In this document: positions 25,277 to 36,238 of the stretch, one piece after another
How positions within the stretch are numbered: position 1 is the stretch's first letter
Layout: each line of letters starts with the position of its first letter
Assembly: GCA_037367405.1 (NCBI GenBank)
Contig: JAZKJV010000681.1
Coordinates: 558,001-622,000 of the forward strand
Direction: 5' to 3'
DNA length: 64,000 nt
Source: Ottelia alismoides
Lineage: Eukaryota > Streptophyta > Magnoliopsida > Alismatales > Hydrocharitaceae
Notes under the pieces: model-generated
The model's database searches: none
What the model saw: the letters and a program-made list of their open reading frames with translations, nothing else
What the model was told of the DNA's origin: nothing
Program-made: the position numbers and the translations under genes

Positions 25277-27143
25277 CGCCAGCACATGTTTGGGGGGTAT
25301 TTTGCAACGCAAACTCCCCGCCTTTTGTATTTATTATTTAGTGATCAAACATTCATTTGTCGTTGTAATATTTCTGTAATATTCCCATATTGGACTATGG
25401 ACTTCATATATATTACATTTTAGTCATGTGCCACGTCACTTCACGTGCTTGTATATGTGAGGGGGTGAGTATTTTGCGTGGACACACTCCAATAATTGTG
25501 TTATTATTTAGACCATAAACTTTAAATATGAGTATAAATATTTTTGGGAAAAACTACGCACTTGCCCTATTGTTTTCTTTATTTGCATTTATACCCCTAT
25601 CATTGTGTATTATATTTTTATGGTTCAAGAATTGAATGAATGTCCCTGGATTTTGTTAAGGTGGTGTTAAATGTTCTGAAACTTCATGGAAATTGCAATT
25701 AGGTCCATGTATTCCTGATTTAATTTTGCGATTGTATTTTAATTATTAAAAAATTATTTTACATCTAAAAATTATAGGAAAATTATCTTAAGTGCCTGGA
25801 ACCATATTTTATCACATATTTTTTGCAAGGAAATTAAAATTATTTTACTTTTTATAAAAATTTAAAAGCATTGCATTTTTTCTATTTAGCATTAAAAATC
25901 TATAAAAAAATACAAAAAGTTTTGAAAAAGTCTAAAAAAAATCACATGTGTCTATTTAACTATATTTTATCTTATGTTCAAATATTTTTTCAAAATATTA
26001 ATTAAAACTCTTAGAAATTATAAAGCATAAAAAACCTTACAAAAATTCTAAAATTTCACAGAAAAATAAAAAAAATATGTTTTGAGTTTAATTTTTTATA
26101 TTATCTTGTATTCTGAAAAATTGAGTTTAGGCTTAATCTGATTTGATGGATTTTATTAAGCCCATTTCAAGTTCGTGGCTTTTATATTTTGTTTATTTTA
26201 TGTATTTTCTTGTTTAAAAATCCATAAAATTTCTCAAAAATTATCAAAAATCTAGAAAATTTACAAACCCCTAAACATTTTATTTTTGAAATTTTGATTT
26301 TGTTTGTTATATCTTAAAAATCTAAAAACATCTTTTTTCTATTCATTTTCTATGTAGTATATATTAGCCTATATTTTATTTTAAAATCAAAATTAAAAAT
26401 TTGCAAAAATAAAAATATAAAAATATATATAAATTAAAACCCATAAAATATTTAAAAATTCAAAATTAAAAAACCCAAGTGTTCTATTCACTTCTGCTCT
26501 GCCTCGTATGCTTCTTGTGGTTCGACCTCTATTTCTTGTTTACTATATACATTTTTGTAGGGTATAATAAATTTTAGCTCACTCATCTATATTGTTTCAT
26601 CATCATTGTGGGTTAATTGTTGAGATTGTCATGCTTGGATTGGGTGCTTATTACGTCGAGAAAGCGACCGATAAAGCGATTGCCGGATCTGATTTGTCTG
26701 ACGCCACATGCCCTCCAAGACCGGACTTTGGTACTCCATTCCATGTGCTTGCAACTAATCAAAGGGAGGAGTTCATGTCCAAAAGGAGGTTTGGTGGTCT
26801 AGTAGAGGGGTGCAAGTGAAGCTTAAAATTAAAAGAGCTTGCTTTAAAGTCATGTCTAAGGATAGAATAGAGGAATCTATCACAAATTACAAAATAGCAA
26901 AGAAGGAAGCAAAGAAGGATATAAGCGAAGCTAAGTCAAAAGCTTATTAAGTTTTGTACAAAATTCTTAACTCTAAGGAGGGCCAGAATGATATATTCAG
27001 ATTGGCCAAATTAAGAGAAAGAAAGACCGAAGACATTTTGAGATGCATTAAGGATGGGGAAGGGCATGTGCTTATTACTCATAAGGATATAGAGACTAGA
27101 TAGAGTAGTATTTCCACAAGCTTTTCATTGGAGAAGGAAATAG
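25277..27143 (+). repeat. 1.87 kb dispersed/direct repeat, copy 1
   Basis: This stretch is repeated in the same orientation at 33304-35170. Both copies begin at CGCCA and end at GGAGAAGGAAATAG. Most of the repeat (25277-26800) is AT-rich and non-coding. A conserved short frame lies at 26592-26819 (CGLIVEIVMLGLGAYY and PDFGTPFHVLATNQREEF; the counterpart in copy 2 differs by point changes), followed by a LINE reverse-transcriptase fragment. The two copies differ by many substitutions and small indels, so the duplication or the two insertions are not recent. It could be one composite repeat family or a segmental duplication. Confidence 0.8.
26812..27143 (+). pseudogene. LINE ORF2 fragment, copy 1
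   Basis: This is a decayed piece of a non-LTR retrotransposon protein, just upstream of where the reverse-transcriptase core would begin. It shows KLKIKRACFKVMSKDRIEES, then a stretch matching DSKKGQNDIFRLAK of copy 2, with internal stops. The pattern (CFK, then KKEAKKA, then YKxLDSKEGxNDIYRLAK, then KDEEG) is typical of plant LINE ORF2. It stops abruptly at 27143, where copia-like sequence follows. Confidence 0.75.
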
Positions 27144-30100
27144 CATGGGTCTGACCCAAGTAAGAAGGAAAGTCAAAGAGTTGACTATACTTCTATGACT
27201 TCCATACATATGAAATCCAAAGAGTTGGATGAATACCAATACTGCAATAAGTCGATACTATGACTATCTAGGATCCTTAGAGAAGGACTTGGATAGTGCA
27301 TAGAAATAATCTACATCTACATTTAATCATTGAAGTTGACTCGCTTATAAGATAAGATCAAAGTCTAATAATTATATCTCATTCTTCTAATAACACTTGC
27401 AATTGTTGCATATGCTTTAGAAGACTAGAAAATTTGATCTTAAGGTTTAATAGTCATCCACATGGTTATTGATGCAATTGTTGCAACAATCTCTATTGGA
27501 TAGATAAACTTCATAATTTCAATGGGAGAGCCCTAAGTCTTAGAGAATGTCTCTATGACCTAGACATTAGAATATATTCATTGTTTATTTCCAAATATTG
27601 GAAATAAACAAGTATTCTGGAATAGACCTGTCATAAAGAGTTATGACGGATATATTCCAGATGGTAATCTAACATCTAGTGTACTCTACTAAATTAGAAT
27701 ATTAATAAATGGTTCATTAACATTTCTAATACTGAAATTAAACCTTAATAGATCAATAGGAGGATGAAGATCTGTTGACAATGATCTGGCATCAAGTCTT
27801 GGACATATGTCTACTGATATGATAAATAGACTAGTAAGATATTGAACTTTAGATTGTCTAAAGGTTCAAATCTTACATACTTATGAATATTGTGATCAAA
27901 GTAAATATGTCCAATACACTCTTCTCTGGGAATGATGTAAGATGCCAAGGTATTCAAGATCTCATACATATTGATGTACGTGGATCATCTATATCAATAA
28001 TAAACATTAATGATATGCGATATCAATTGATGATTTTTGTGATATGAGATCTCTTCTCTTCATCTTAGAAATCTTTGAAATGTTTAAAGATTTTGAAATT
28101 TTGGTCTAGAACCAAAGTCTGAAGGAATATGAAATGAATTTGATCTAACTAAGGTGGCAAGTACCTATTAGATGACTTCAAGGAATACCTTATGAAGAAA
28201 GGAGTGTCATTCCTATCTCACTCCTTCTAATACACTTGAACTCAATAGAGTTGTAGGGAGGTACTATTGGATCATGTGTGACATGATTTGATCAATGATA
28301 AATCTTAGCATAATTGCCTCTTAGTTTCCTGGTATATATGTAATAGAGACTAAAATATATATCCTTAATAAGATTCCATGCTAATATAAACTCAAAACCT
28401 TCATAAGCTATGGTGTGGAACCTAGCTCAGTGTTGGAAAATTGAGGATTTTGGGTTGCTTGGTCCGTGACCATAGCATGGATGCAAGTGGGCTAGAATCA
28501 AGCACTAGAGAGTGCTACTTCATTATGAAAATAAAGGATGGTATTGGATACCTACTTTATGTCCTTGAGATTCTTAAAGAATTTCATCTCTAAGAATACG
28601 ATTATAAGAGGATGACTCTCTTGAGAATCAAGATAAAATGAAGTGAAAGGAACTCATTGAATCTTTTAGGAATGAAGTTCCTGAGATCGGAAACTAAAAG
28701 GACAATTAAAAGATGAAACACTCGTACCTCTTCAAATTAGTTTTACGGTATGGATTCCATGTGTTAGATAAATTTGACAATGACCTGACTTCATATGAGG
28801 AAGCTTCTGATGATCATGACATGTTTTGATGGAGGTTAGTAATATAGTCTAAAGTATACTTCAGATATAAGTGTTGTATATGGACCCTAGAGGATTCACC
28901 GATAGAGGTCAAACCCATTAAGTGTAAATGGATCTTCAAGAGAAAGAGGGAACCTGATGAGAAGGTAGAGACCTTCAAAGAACGACTCGTATTTACAAGA
29001 TACACACGAAGAAAAGACATCGCTTGTGATGAGACTTGCTCTTCAGTGACCATGCTTAAACCCATCAGAATATTACTAACTATAGCTATACAACTTCACT
29101 TTGACATCTACAAGATGGAAGTCAATATTGCATTCCTCTATGAGTACCTCAACGAGGATATTCATATGAAGTAGCTTCATAATTGAAGAATGAAAGGTGT
29201 GAAAGATGAAGAGCTCCATCTATGGACTCAAATAAGCTTCTTATAGTTGGAACATTAGATTTGATGAAATTATAAATGTTATGATTTCAGATAGAATCTT
29301 GACGAACCATGTGAAGCTTAGTGGGAGTGCCATTATGTTTATCGTGCTTAATGTAGATAAAATCCGTATCATTTGGAATGATATAAGGATGACGATAAGT
29401 GTTTTTATGATCTGTATATTTCATACCTTGAGATATGATCTCAAGGATACCTCTTAGATCTTAGTTTTGAAGTTGTGCAGGAGCAAAGAGAAGAGAGTAT
29501 CGAGATTGTCACATTAATGGTACATCTTGGATATATTCCATTATTTGAAAATCTAAGGAAGGATTCTTCCCCTTAAGATTTGGTACAAACCAATCTGAAG
29601 GGATGACATATCAAGTGTTGATGATACTAAAACTACTTGCCCTTGTGGGTCGCTTACGAGAAGCCTGATGTATGCTAGATGTGTATAAAAGCCAGATGTC
29701 TATCATGTAATGTGAGTTGGAAATTGTTGCAAATCCTACTATGGAGATAAAACACTTGGTTGCAGTGATAACAATATCTTCAAAGATGACAAAACTTTTG
29801 AGATGGTGATCTCAAAGTCTTATCTTCGAGAACTTAAGACTTTATAGATGGTGGTCTAAAAAGTCTTAACTATGGATGCCTTATAAGACATAAGACTGGA
29901 TGTTAGTCTTTGGAGATAGAGATCTCTGTGAATTAATGATATTTTGATAAGGATAATAGAAATTACATACTGATTATAATGATTATTGAATTGTAGTGTC
30001 AAAAACACAATAACTGTTTTAACAATATTGAGTATTGGTTGCATAAGGTGCAACATTCGCATTGGATGCGAGCATTGTTACTTAGAGATATGCAAGTACC

Positions 30101-30238
30101 GTAAAAGGACCTGGCGTAGTCTCTTGGGAAAAAAGTGACTGATCAACTTACCTAGATTTGTTAAATAGATTATGATTGTCACATGAGTGTAGGTTTAAAT
30201 GATTAGCCCATTAATGGCGCTTTGGGCTAGTGGGAGAT
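27144..30238 (+). pseudogene. Decayed Ty1/copia pol (integrase, RT, RNase H)
   Basis: This is a heavily mutated internal region of a Ty1/copia retrotransposon on the plus strand. Traces of integrase are at 27950-28300 (DLIHIDV, GGKYLLDDFKEYL). Reverse transcriptase is clearest at 28915-29175 (KWIFKRKREPDEKVETFKER, then CDETCSSVTMLKPIRILLTI and DIYKMEVNIAFL). RNase H-like traces occur at about 29600-29800. Integrase precedes reverse transcriptase, which is the copia order. Frames are broken throughout. At about 3.1 kb this is shorter than an intact copia interior, so the 5' part with the 5' LTR and primer-binding site is missing or unrecognisable. Confidence 0.82.
30230..30238 (+). promoter_or_regulatory. 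Polypurine tract of copia element
   Basis: The bases GTGGGAGAT immediately precede the LTR start TGTTGGAC. GTGGGAGATTGTTGG is the usual junction of polypurine tract and 3' LTR in plant copia elements, where plus-strand DNA synthesis starts. Confidence 0.78.
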
Positions 30239-32171
30239 TGTTGGACATGCGAGCCCACGATGAGCCATTATGCAATAATTGTTATAGCAATCCACTCCTT
30301 AATCTGAAATGGAGAATAACTAATTCACATAATAGGTCCCTTAGTACAGTTAGGGTTATGTACAATGGTTATCTTAATGATCATACAGCTGTTGATTCAA
30401 TTGTTGAATCATAGAGGCTGGTGCTTGGATGAATATCTAAAGAGTTAGATTGATGACTCATTAAGCACCATCAAGTGATTATTAAGAGAGGATCTCCAGG
30501 TTGAGAAGAAGATGGTAATTCTTCTCTAAAGGTTGATATCTATCTGACCTCTTGATGCATGTCCTCTGCATAGGAACAAAGACTCTGAGGTATTAGATAA
30601 GTTAGGTCAAAGAGTTGACTTAACGAGATCGAGATAATCAAGACCTATGTCGTATACTATCACAATATAGGCATGCATCCTCTGATCGGAGACATATGTA
30701 TTACTATATGTCTGAGTATGTGCATTTGGTAGACCGATAGGTTGATGGCCTAATCAAGGTCTATACACCGGCGAGCTGATGTGCATATAAGGGCATATGA
30801 GTAATATGACCTCTCAAAGGGATCATACAAGTTCACTTGTGAATTGGAAGACATGAGCCCACTCATGCAGTATTGGGATTGATCAAATTCCATGCATGGT
30901 CGTCTTTTTTGGGAAGCATGACAAGAATTTGTAGATTTGATATATGCTTTTGGAAAGTATGTAATCTATACAAATTCCCAATGACTAAATGAGAATCTTA
31001 ATGAAAAACCCTGGAGGTGGCAGTCCAAAAGAGATCTAAAACTTCGAGTTTATTCTAGGTCTTCCAGTATGCAGGATATACAGGTATTAGGAATAGCTGA
31101 TGGTGATGTAATCATAAACAATTGTATAACCATGACGCTTCCATACTGAGGGAGTGATGAAACAAGTATAGATTTTATTGATTCCTCTCAATAGAGAAGT
31201 AATCTAATCTCATTCCAAATATTGAATTGAATGTGATTCAGATATAATTAGGAGATTAGATCTACAGCTTTGATTTAATCAAACATCTGTGAGAGGTCCT
31301 TAAGATCTGGACTTGAGATATGATCTCAACATCCAAGTCATTATACGTGGAACGTATAATCATCATGTCTTTATCTCCATGTATCTGCGGAGAAAGCGCA
31401 TTATTCTTGAAAGAGTTCAAGAATAATTCCATTGTTAATATATCCAAGCATTGAGAAATGGATAATTAAATGTGATTTAGTTATCATAAGTAATATGGAT
31501 AAGATTAATATTATTTGAATGCATAAGAATTGAGATCTTAGATAATTAAATGTGATTTAATTATCAAGGATATGGATAATGTGTATAGTACTGTTTATAT
31601 TATTCATATATATATATATTATAAATGTGATTTATAATATATTAAAGAGATAAAATTGTAATTTACATTTATTAATTAAGTGTTGATGTGAATTGGATTC
31701 ACATTGGATAATTAATTGAAAATGTAATTTACATTTTTTGGGTTGTGAATATGCTTCACGGTTTTCCACTGGCATGATTGCAATATTCACAAAATAATTA
31801 TGAATTATTTGTGTGAATAAATTTGTAACAAATAGTGTCGTAAAATTATTTGGAGATAAATAGCCACCTTAGTGGGAGGAGGAGGAAGGCCACCGAGTCC
31901 CATTAAGAAAGAGATTTATCTCTTTTAAACGATCTCCATGCAAAATTGATTTAGTTGAAATTAAATTGTATTGATGATTCAATATGTATTTAATTTAATT
32001 TAATTAATTATTGTTGTTGTATTTAATTTAATCAAACCATTAGATTTGTGAATGGATTGAGATCCATGGACTCCTAAAATACTATATAAGAAGAAGGACC
32101 CTTGCCCTTCTAAGAAGAAGTTGTTGAACAACAAATTGCTCTCTCTCTTTCTCATTCTCATATCACATGCC

Positions 32172-32205
<34 letters not shown>

Positions 32206-32489
32206 AGTGGTCGTCCACTCTAACCTAGAGATAAGGTTTCTTTCATTGTTGCATCGCCATTACGACATCGCCTCGACCATTTGTGGATCTCCGTCTCCTT
32301 CCGTACGTTGCATTCGCGAAGAAGACGTTTGATCTCATGAGATGAGATTAGGAGATATATTGCTTGGATCAACAACTTAGATTGCGAGAAGCACACGATT
32401 CGTCTCCGCACTTGCGAGCTCTCTACCATCGGATCTAACTTGAGACATGAGATCTCTTTGCTTAGAGACTCGATTACAACCACGCAACA
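30239..32489 (+). repeat. 3' LTR of decayed copia element (right end tentative)
   Basis: The LTR starts TGTTGGACATGCG directly after the polypurine tract, which is a firm boundary. The right end is less certain. I place it at CGCAACA (32489), which gives the TGTTG/CAACA inverted terminal repeat usual for copia LTRs and a length of 2.25 kb. It contains a (CT)n run and a likely leader region (32080-32480). No second LTR is visible, so the end cannot be confirmed by comparison. Confidence 0.6.
32171..32203. repeat. (CT)n microsatellite
   Basis: About 16 uninterrupted CT units inside the copia LTR, preceded by further CTCT-rich sequence from 32138. Confidence 0.9.
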
Positions 32490-33303
32490 AGAGATATTCC
32501 TTTACCTAATATGTGGTTTAGATGAAACGATCTGTGAATGGTCCATGGATCATGTGGTTTCATCATTTATTTTTTTAAAAAATTCTGCTACACCGAGCCC
32601 CTAGTTCGACTAGTCGCTCACGATCGCATATGACGCGATACCGATGCTTCCGTAATGCGCTTAAGGATTTTTTTCCATAATCCTTCATTGACCACCCCCA
32701 CTTCTTTGTCTCATCGCATTCTACCACCCTGATCCAATATCCAACCCAAACCTTGCACATATCTAAGAGTTGGGTCTCCATCCTCTGCCAGTCGCCAGAG
32801 ACCTCCGCCCTTCCATTCCAGCCCTCATTTTGCTCATATGTGGGTCGAGATGTTTCACCCTCGAGCCCTAAAGATTTTGGTGCATGCATGCGTACGAAAG
32901 CACCCCATCAGGGGGTCGAATGATTCAGACCTACAACTCCAGGCATCCGGACCTTCTCCAACCCTCCAGGCCTTCATCGATGAGGCTTGGAACATTTTGA
33001 CCCATCTCCCAGTTGCGGAATCAATCTGGGAAGGTGAAGAGCATCTCAGCACCTCGGGAGTGCATCATGATCGTACAAGAGACTCAATCGAAGCCCAACA
33101 CCCATCTGTTCTTGAGATGTTCTTCCTGATCAGCTCAGAACCGTTGGATCAACCCTCGAGCCCTAGGTGTACAATAACCATCCGATCAGACACCTAAAGA
33201 TCGTCAGATCAGAGGGTGGGATATAATCTCCGCTCTCCATCGTCGAAGTGACATCAACCGTTGAGGAGGTGCCACATATTTAAGTAGAATCATATGCATA
33301 GTT
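32490..33303. other. Unassigned stretch between copia LTR and repeat copy 2
   Basis: Mixed-composition sequence with a 104-codon minus-strand frame (32575-32889) and a 119-codon plus-strand frame (32838-33197). Neither gives a protein I recognise. Phrases like ACCGTTGGATCAACC and CGATCAGA resemble those in the GC-rich stretch at 24350-24430, so it may be residue of the same unknown repeat. Confidence 0.35.
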
Positions 33304-35170
33304 CGCCAACGCACGTTTGGGGGGGTATTTTTCAACTCAAACTCCCCGCCTTTTGTATTTATTAGTTAGTCATCAAACTTTCATTTGTCGTTGTAATATT
33401 TCTGTAATATTTGCATATTGGACTATGGACTTCATATATATTAAACTACAGTCATGTGCCACGTCATTTTACTTGCCTGTACGTGTGAGGGAGTGGGTAT
33501 TTTGCATTGACACGCTCTGGGCTTTGTGTTATTATTCAGTCCATAAACTTTAAATATCATTATAAATTATTATTTTTAAATAAATTGCACACTTGGCCCA
33601 ATTGTTTTCTTTATTTGCATTTATACCCTTGTCAATGTATATGATATTTTTATGGTGCAAAAATTGAATGAATGCCCCTAGATTTTGTTAAGGTGTTGCT
33701 AAATGTTCTGAAACTTCGAGGAAATCACAATAAGGTCCATGTACCGTTGATTTAGATTTGTGATTGTATTTTAATTATTAAAAAACATTTTACATCTAAA
33801 ATTTTAGGAAAAATTATCATAAGTGCCTGGAACCATATTTTATCACATATTATTGCAAGGAAATTAAAATTATTTTCATATTTATAAAAATTTTAAAAGA
33901 TTGCATTTCTTCTATTTAGCATCTAAAAATTTATAAAAAAAATACAAAAAGTTTTGAAAAAGTCCAAAAAAATCATATATGTCTATTTACCCATATTTTA
34001 TGTTATGTTCAAATATTTTTGCAAAATATTAATTATAAAACACAAAAAACCTTATACAAATTCTAAAATTTCACAGAAAAAACACAAAATATGTTTTAAG
34101 TTTCTAAAATTTTTATATAATCTAGTATTCACAAAAATTGAATTTGGGCTAAATATGATTTGATAGATATTTATTAAGCCCATTTCAAGTTCCTGGCTTT
34201 TCTATCTTGTTTATTTTATGTATTTTCTTATTTTAAAATCAATAAAAATTTTAAAAAATGATCAAAAATAGAGTAAAATTTATAAAACCCCCAAAACATT
34301 TTATTTCTGAAATTTTGATTTTATTTGGTATATATTAAAAATCTAAAACATCTTTTTCTATTCCTTTTTCTATATAGTATATATATTAGCCTTTTTCTAA
34401 CTTCAAAATTAAAAATTTAAAAAAAATAAAATATAAAATTATATATAAATTAAAACCCACAAAAACATTTAAAAACTAAAAATTCAACAAAAAAAATCCC
34501 TAAGTAGTCTATTCACTTCTGCTCTACCTCATGCGCTTCTTATGGTTTGATCTCTACTACTTGTACTATATATATTTTTGTAGGGTATAATAAATTTTAG
34601 CTCACTCATCTATATTGCTTCATCATCATTGTGGATTAATTGTTGAGTTTGTCGCGCTTGGATTGGGTGCTTATTGCGCCGAGAGAGCGGTCTATACAAC
34701 GATTGTTGGATCCAATTTGTCTGACACCGCATGCCCTCCAAGTCCAGACTTTGGTATTCCATTCCACGCGCTTGCAACTAGTCAAAGGGAGGAGTTCCTG
34801 GCCAAAAGGAGGCTTAGTGGTCTAGTGGAGGGGTGCAAGAGAAGCTTAAAATTAAAAGAGCTTGCTTTAAAGCCATGTCTAAGAATAGAACAGAAGAATC
34901 TCTCTCAAACTACAAAATAACGAAGAAGGAAGCAGAGAAGGCTGTAAGCGAAGCTAAGTCAAAAGCTTATCAAGTTTTGTACAAAAATCTCGACTCTAAG
35001 AAGGGCCAAAATGATATATTCAGATTGGCCAAATCAATAGAAAGAAAGACCAAAGACCTTTCTCAAATGAGAAGCATTAAGGATGAGGAAGGACACATGC
35101 TTGTTAGTCAGAAGGATATAGAGACTAGATGGAGCGGTATATCCATAAGCTTTTCATTGGAGAAGGAAAT
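33304..35170 (+). repeat. 1.87 kb dispersed/direct repeat, copy 2
   Basis: Second copy of the repeat at 25277-27143, in the same orientation, about 6.2 kb downstream of the end of copy 1. All main blocks keep their order: ACTCCCCGCCTTTTGTATTT near the start, GACTATGGACTTCATATATA, the AT-rich middle, GTAGGGTATAATAAATTTTA (about 34581) and the terminal LINE fragment. The conserved short frame is 34615-34850. Copy 2 extends past the end of copy 1 into further LINE sequence. Confidence 0.8.
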
Positions 35171-35335
35171 AGAAAGATCACTTTGGGAGATCTAGCTAGT
35201 AGTGAAAGTTACTTGAATTGTGCAAGCTACAGACGAATGCAAAGGAAGAAAGTAGAGGATGCTTTGAAGGTTATGAAAGTGTAGGACATGATGGGATTCC
35301 TATAAAAGTATGCAGGTACGCATTGGACCTAATTG
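34824..35335 (+). pseudogene. LINE ORF2 fragment, copy 2
   Basis: This is a better-preserved LINE fragment. An open frame at 34833-35195 shows EKLKIKRACFKAMSKNRTEE, KAYQVLYKNLDSKKGQNDIF, RLAKSIERKTKDL and a KDEEGHMLVSQKDIETRW block, all typical of the segment before the reverse-transcriptase core of plant RTE-like LINEs. After small frame breaks it continues to GHDGIPIKVCRY (35289-35325), which corresponds to the conserved GPDGIPxEVWK motif at the start of the reverse transcriptase. It then ends, with no catalytic core present. Confidence 0.82.
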
Positions 35336-36238
35336 ATCATGTAAAAATACACGTATTTTATTCCAGATATATAATGCTATAATTTACAATAACTTCTATT
35401 GCTAAATAGCTCGTAAGAGGCTTACATACACCAACCATTCTGTGAGGTGCTTTCGAGGATGATCTCATCAGAATGTGCCGACGTCGATCATGTCTGTCAT
35501 TGTATTATGTAAGCGAATCGCTAGACCCAACTCAAAAATATGCTCATTAAGGACAATCCTTCATGAGCATTTTGGTGATCTGTGATCTCATTCCATTTCC
35601 TTTATATTTGCTATTGCTAGTTTTTTTGTGCTCTTTGTGAGTCATTTTCTAAATATGTATCCAGGTGATTTTCAATGCCAAATCCAGCAAATCCTAACAA
35701 TTTGGACAATGTTAATTCAGATAACCATCGTCTTCTCTCTTGCTGAAAAAGCAACAATTCTCTCCAACTCCATGTCCAACAACCATATGGATCATGTCGA
35801 AGCGATGCGTGCCGATAGTTGTAATATCCAATGCTCGATAACCTTGTCAATATCGTATCAATATCGAGCTTGAGTACCAGTGTTCATAAAAAATGAGAAC
35901 ATAATAGATGAAAAACAGAAGAAAAGAGAGCTTAAGACCAGTTCCAATCTGCATTGATATGATCAATTAATAATCACAAAGATAGGGAAGAAGATCAGCT
36001 GCTCCATCCAACATTAACAATCCAGTCCCCATTGAATATCCAGAAAAGGAAAGCAAATGCAACAATGCCTCGTAGTCGTATACCATAACGAAGTCCCTCC
36101 ACTTTCACAATAAAAATCACTACAGAATATATTACCTAAAAAAAGAGGAAGAAGAAAAGCTCTAGAAGATAAAATCGGAACCCCTCCAACCAAACCCCAT
36201 CTATACAAACAACCCCTCTAAAACAGAGTAGAGTGCGA
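35336..36238. other. Region downstream of the BZR1-like gene
   Basis: This lies 3' of the minus-strand BZR1-like gene and must hold its 3' untranslated region. AT-rich stretches and AATAAA-like words occur on the minus strand (for example the complement of 36100-36135), but I cannot fix a cleavage site. No other gene is recognised. Confidence 0.4.

Noticed and set aside
32575..33197. Opposed open frames as a host gene
   Set aside because: No domain, no splice signals that join them, and composition like nearby repeat debris.
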